From positions 1 to 64,000 of the forward strand of contig NZ_JARUKV010000007.1 of assembly GCF_029688865.1 (NCBI RefSeq): a DNA stretch of 64,000 bases. Direction: 5' to 3'. The notes beneath the pieces were generated by a model that was given only the letters and a program-made list of their open reading frames with translations, ran no database searches and was not told the DNA's origin. Position numbers and translations under genes: made by a program. This stretch comes from Natronococcus sp. A-GB7. Lineage in GTDB: Archaea > Halobacteriota > Halobacteria > Halobacteriales > Natrialbaceae. The stretch's first letter is position 1. Each line of letters starts with the position of its first letter. Below, in pieces: positions 61,508 through 64,000 of the stretch.

Positions 61508-63310
61508 TCAGCCGTCGAACGCTTCGGCGAAATCGGTCGGCAGCGTCCCGATGTCGATCCCCCAGGCCAACGGGAGCCACAGGAGCGCGACGATCGTGAT
61601 CAGGACGATGCCGATGACGTTGAGCCCGACGCCGACGCGGGCCATCTGCGGGAGGGAGATGTAGCCGCTGCCGAAGACGATAGCGTTCGGCGGCGTCGCG
61701 ACCGGGAGCATGAACGCGAACGATGCAGCGGTCGCACCGGCGATCATCAGCCCGTAGGGATGGACGCCGATCCCGACCGCGACCCCCGCGAGAATCGGCA
61801 TGAGCATCGCCGTCGTCGCCGTGTTCGAGGTGACCTCGGTCAGGAAGATCGTCATCGCGACCACGGTGAGGAGGATGAGGACCATCGAGACGCCCTCGAG
61901 AGCGGCGAGCTGTTCGCCGATCCAGGCCGCGAGTCCGGTGTCGCCGAAGCCGGAGGCGATGGCGAGCCCGCCGCCGAACAGGAGGATGACCCCCCAGGGG
62001 ATGTCGACGCCGTTGGTCCAGTCGAGCAGGAACGTGTGGTCGCCGTCCTCGGTCTTGGTCGGCAGGGTAAACAGGACGAGTGCGCCACCGATGGCGACGA
62101 TCGTGTCGGCGTCCTCCGGTGGTGTGATCCCGAGGGTCGGCTCGAGCAGGCTGGCGCCGATCCAGGACAGCGCCATCCCGACGAAGACGACGAGCACCAT
62201 CCGTTCCTGGCTGCTCATCGCGCCGAGTCGCTCGAGTTCGCGATCGATCGTCTCGGCGCCGATCGGCAGCTCGTCGAACTGCGGCGACATCGCGAGCCGG
62301 GTCACGTAGACGTAGACCGTCGCGAGTCCGACGATCGAGATGGGGACGCCGTAGAGCATCCACTCGGCGAAACCGATCGTCGTCCCGAACAGCTCGCCGG
62401 CCTGGCCCGCAAAGAGGATGTTCGGCGGGGTGCCGATGAGCGTCGCGACGCCGCCGACCGAGGCGCCGTACGCGATACACAGCATCAGGGCGACGCCGAA
62501 GGAGAACTCTCCCTCGCTGGTATCGATGTCGAGCCCCGTCTCGTCGACGAGATCCGCGGTCTGGTAGATGACCGCCAGCGCGATCGGCACCATCATCATC
62601 ACCGTCGCGCTGTTGGAGACCCACATCGAGAGGAACGCGGTCGCGAGCATGAACCCGAGAATGAGCCGCGAGGGTTCGGTACCGACGGCCTTGATCGTCC
62701 GCAGGGCGATCCGTCGGTGCAGCCCCCAGCGCTGCATCGCCATCGCGAGGAAAAAGCCACCCATGAAGAGGAAGATCAGCGGGCTGGCGTAGGACGGCGT
62801 CGTGTCCGCGACCGGCAGCGCACCCGTCAGCGGAAAGAGGACGATCGGGAGCAGCGACGTCGCCGGGATCGGGATCGCTTCGGACATCCACCAGACCGCG
62901 ACCCAGGCGGTGACGGCGGCGACCGCCTGCCCCTCCGGGGTCAGCCCCTCCGGCGTCGGCGAGACGAAGATCGCCGCAAAGAGCAGCGGGCCGAGAACGA
63001 ACCCGATCTTCTGTCGCAGTTCGTAGGTGCCGCCGACGTCGAACGGCGACCGATCGTCGCCGTTAGAGCCGTCGCCGTCGTCTCCACCGCCGAGTCCGCC
63101 GTTATCGGGATCGTCGTTCGGGTCGCGGCCGCCGTCGGTGAACGCCTCCTCGGCGACGCGTCGTTCCGCCGCCGAGAGCCCGTCCAGGTCCTCGGCGATC
63201 GCCCGGCCGTCGAGTCGGAGGTACGCCTTCGTCTGCTCGTTGAGAAACCACAGGTACGCCCAGAACCGCTGTATAGCGAGTTGACACCTGTCGAGGGAGT
63301 TCGATACCAT
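61508..63310 (-). CDS. Divalent anion:Na+ symporter family (SLC13/DASS) transporter
   Basis: 600 residues. A polar N-terminal region of about 95 residues (with a Gly/Asp-rich linker) precedes about 11-12 membrane segments. The paired SNT motifs of the family are clear: FLSMWVSNSATVMMMVPIAL and FLTEVTSNTATTAMLMPILA. VPFGPxTPPN-like blocks include VATLIGTPPNILFAGQ and MLPVATPPNAIVFGSGYISL. Substrates are usually C4-dicarboxylates, citrate or sulfate. Confidence 0.94.
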   Translation of the reverse strand: MVSNSLDRCQLAIQRFWAYLWFLNEQTKAYLRLDGRAIAEDLDGLSAAERRVAEEAFTDGGRDPNDDPDNGGLGGGDDGDGSNGDDRSPFDVGGTYELRQKIGFVLGPLLFAAIFVSPTPEGLTPEGQAVAAVTAWVAVWWMSEAIPIPATSLLPIVLFPLTGALPVADTTPSYASPLIFLFMGGFFLAMAMQRWGLHRRIALRTIKAVGTEPSRLILGFMLATAFLSMWVSNSATVMMMVPIALAVIYQTADLVDETGLDIDTSEGEFSFGVALMLCIAYGASVGGVATLIGTPPNILFAGQAGELFGTTIGFAEWMLYGVPISIVGLATVYVYVTRLAMSPQFDELPIGAETIDRELERLGAMSSQERMVLVVFVGMALSWIGASLLEPTLGITPPEDADTIVAIGGALVLFTLPTKTEDGDHTFLLDWTNGVDIPWGVILLFGGGLAIASGFGDTGLAAWIGEQLAALEGVSMVLILLTVVAMTIFLTEVTSNTATTAMLMPILAGVAVGIGVHPYGLMIAGATAASFAFMLPVATPPNAIVFGSGYISLPQMARVGVGLNVIGIVLITIVALLWLPLAWGIDIGTLPTDFAEAFDG

Positions 63311-63467
63311 CTGCTCGGGCGTTTCGAATCGGGGATTAAAAAACGCCGAGATTCGGCCGTCGGGATGTTAACATCGGACAGTTTCGATCGAACGCGGTCG
63401 GACGATTACCCGCGGGTCGACCGGCGCCCGTCGAAACCTACATCTTCGAGCCGGCGGAACTCGAGCC

Positions 63468-63854
63468 GTGCCCCTGCTACAGTTCGACACGACCCGATCG
63501 CTCTCACCCGACGAACGGACGGCGTTCGCAGAGCGGGTGACGGCGATCTACACCGACGAGATGGAGACGACCGCGGGCCACGTCGCGGTGACGATCCGCG
63601 AGCGCGAGCCCTCGGCGATGCACCTCGGCCGCGAGGTCGAGGGGCCGCTGCTCTTTCTCGACGCCGAGATCCGTCGCGGACGCCCGTTCGAGCGCAAGCG
63701 AGCGTTCGCGCTGGCGACTATGGAGTACGCCGGCGACGCCCTCGAGATCCCCGACGAGAACATGAAGGTGGTGTTCACCGAACACGAGGGCGAGGCGATG
63801 ATGGGCGTCGATCGTGTCGGCGGCGAGTGGAACGGGGACGACGGGGACGACTGA
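63468..63854 (+). CDS. Tautomerase family (4-OT/MIF-like) protein
   Basis: 128 residues from GTG 63468. Pro2 directly after the start (MPLLQFDTTRSLSPDERTAF) is the catalytic base of the superfamily. GHVAVTIREREPSAMHLGR continues the family pattern. It catalyses keto-enol tautomerisation of an unknown substrate. Acidic tail. Confidence 0.88.
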   Translation: MPLLQFDTTRSLSPDERTAFAERVTAIYTDEMETTAGHVAVTIREREPSAMHLGREVEGPLLFLDAEIRRGRPFERKRAFALATMEYAGDALEIPDENMKVVFTEHEGEAMMGVDRVGGEWNGDDGDD

Positions 63855-63953
63855 GCGAGGATGGCTGGGGTCGAGACGCGCCGGAACTCGAGAACGCCGC
63901 GCCGTCCGCCGGTTCCGTCACGGTAAAGCGGCCCCGTCGGAAAGGCGCGGTCG

Positions 63954-64000
63954 ATGGATCGGTCCTACTGGCGGACGGTCTCGCTGATCGCGCTCTGGCA
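63954..64000 (+). CDS. Start of a gene cut by the window edge
   Basis: ATG 63954 reads MDRSYWRTVSLIALW before the sequence ends. A hydrophobic segment begins at once, so it is perhaps a membrane protein. Too little remains for a call. Confidence 0.4.
   Translation, partial: MDRSYWRTVSLIALW

Overview
The window is a contiguous piece of a haloarchaeal chromosome. The evidence is uniformly high GC, very acidic proteins rich in Asp/Glu, TATA-box (TTTAWA-like) promoters about 27 bases ahead of leaderless starts, and archaeal genes throughout: Elp3, DphB, aTrm5, Orc1/Cdc6, SecE-Spt5, PolX and AglJ. Haloarchaeal-only families such as HalOD1, Lrp-TRASH, DUF5788 and DUF5789 point the same way. Gene content suggests a member of the Natrialbales, but I hold that loosely.

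Layout: 1-1080 is the edge of a peptidase-S74 (tail-fibre type) trimeric protein of lower GC. 1.3-14.7 kb is housekeeping: Elp3, a RecJ-like OB/S1 protein, two MBL hydrolases, OsmC, gamma-carbonic anhydrase, the biotin ECF transporter BioY-BioM-BioN and an AI-2E family exporter. 14.8-16.2 kb is a lower-GC patch with an orphan GvpH/Hsp20-like gene and tRNA-Thr(CGT). 16.3-20.2 kb has Trm5, DphB and a lipoprotein related to polysaccharide deacetylases whose catalytic motifs are lost. 20.2-31.0 kb is the branched-chain amino acid locus, transcribed leftward: leuA, ilvB, ilvN, ilvC, a small conserved-position ORF, leuC, leuD, a subtilase, then leuB. leuA appears frameshifted at a G6 run. A 28-codon leader ORF carrying rare Ile/Val codons and overlapping a hairpin precedes ilvB.

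31.4-36.3 kb holds small regulators and haloarchaeal proteins (Lrp-TRASH, DUF892, a frameshifted HalOD1 protein, VOC, RHH). 36.3-45.2 kb is the most unusual section. aglJ lies beside an orc1/cdc6 gene and a replication origin with six origin-box repeats in two opposed sets around an AT-rich core. Beyond the origin come aglF, three paralogous ParB-like genes of unknown function and two GT2 glycosyltransferases. 45.2-64 kb has an MFS transporter, HNH protein, GH15 glucoamylase, HtrA, SecE-Spt5, DUF389, PHP, Mut7-C and PolX proteins, an AN1-rhomboid protease, endonuclease V, an SDR, a DASS transporter and a tautomerase. Gene debris (a HTH protein and an F420-dependent oxidoreductase tail) lies between some of these.

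Functional links: leu/ilv genes make Leu, Ile and Val from pyruvate and 2-oxobutyrate. BioYMN imports biotin. AglJ and AglF belong to dolichol-linked S-layer N-glycosylation, and the neighbouring GT2 and ParB-like genes probably extend that glycan locus. Elp3, Trm5 and DphB maintain translation fidelity. Orc1 and its repeats form a replicon origin.
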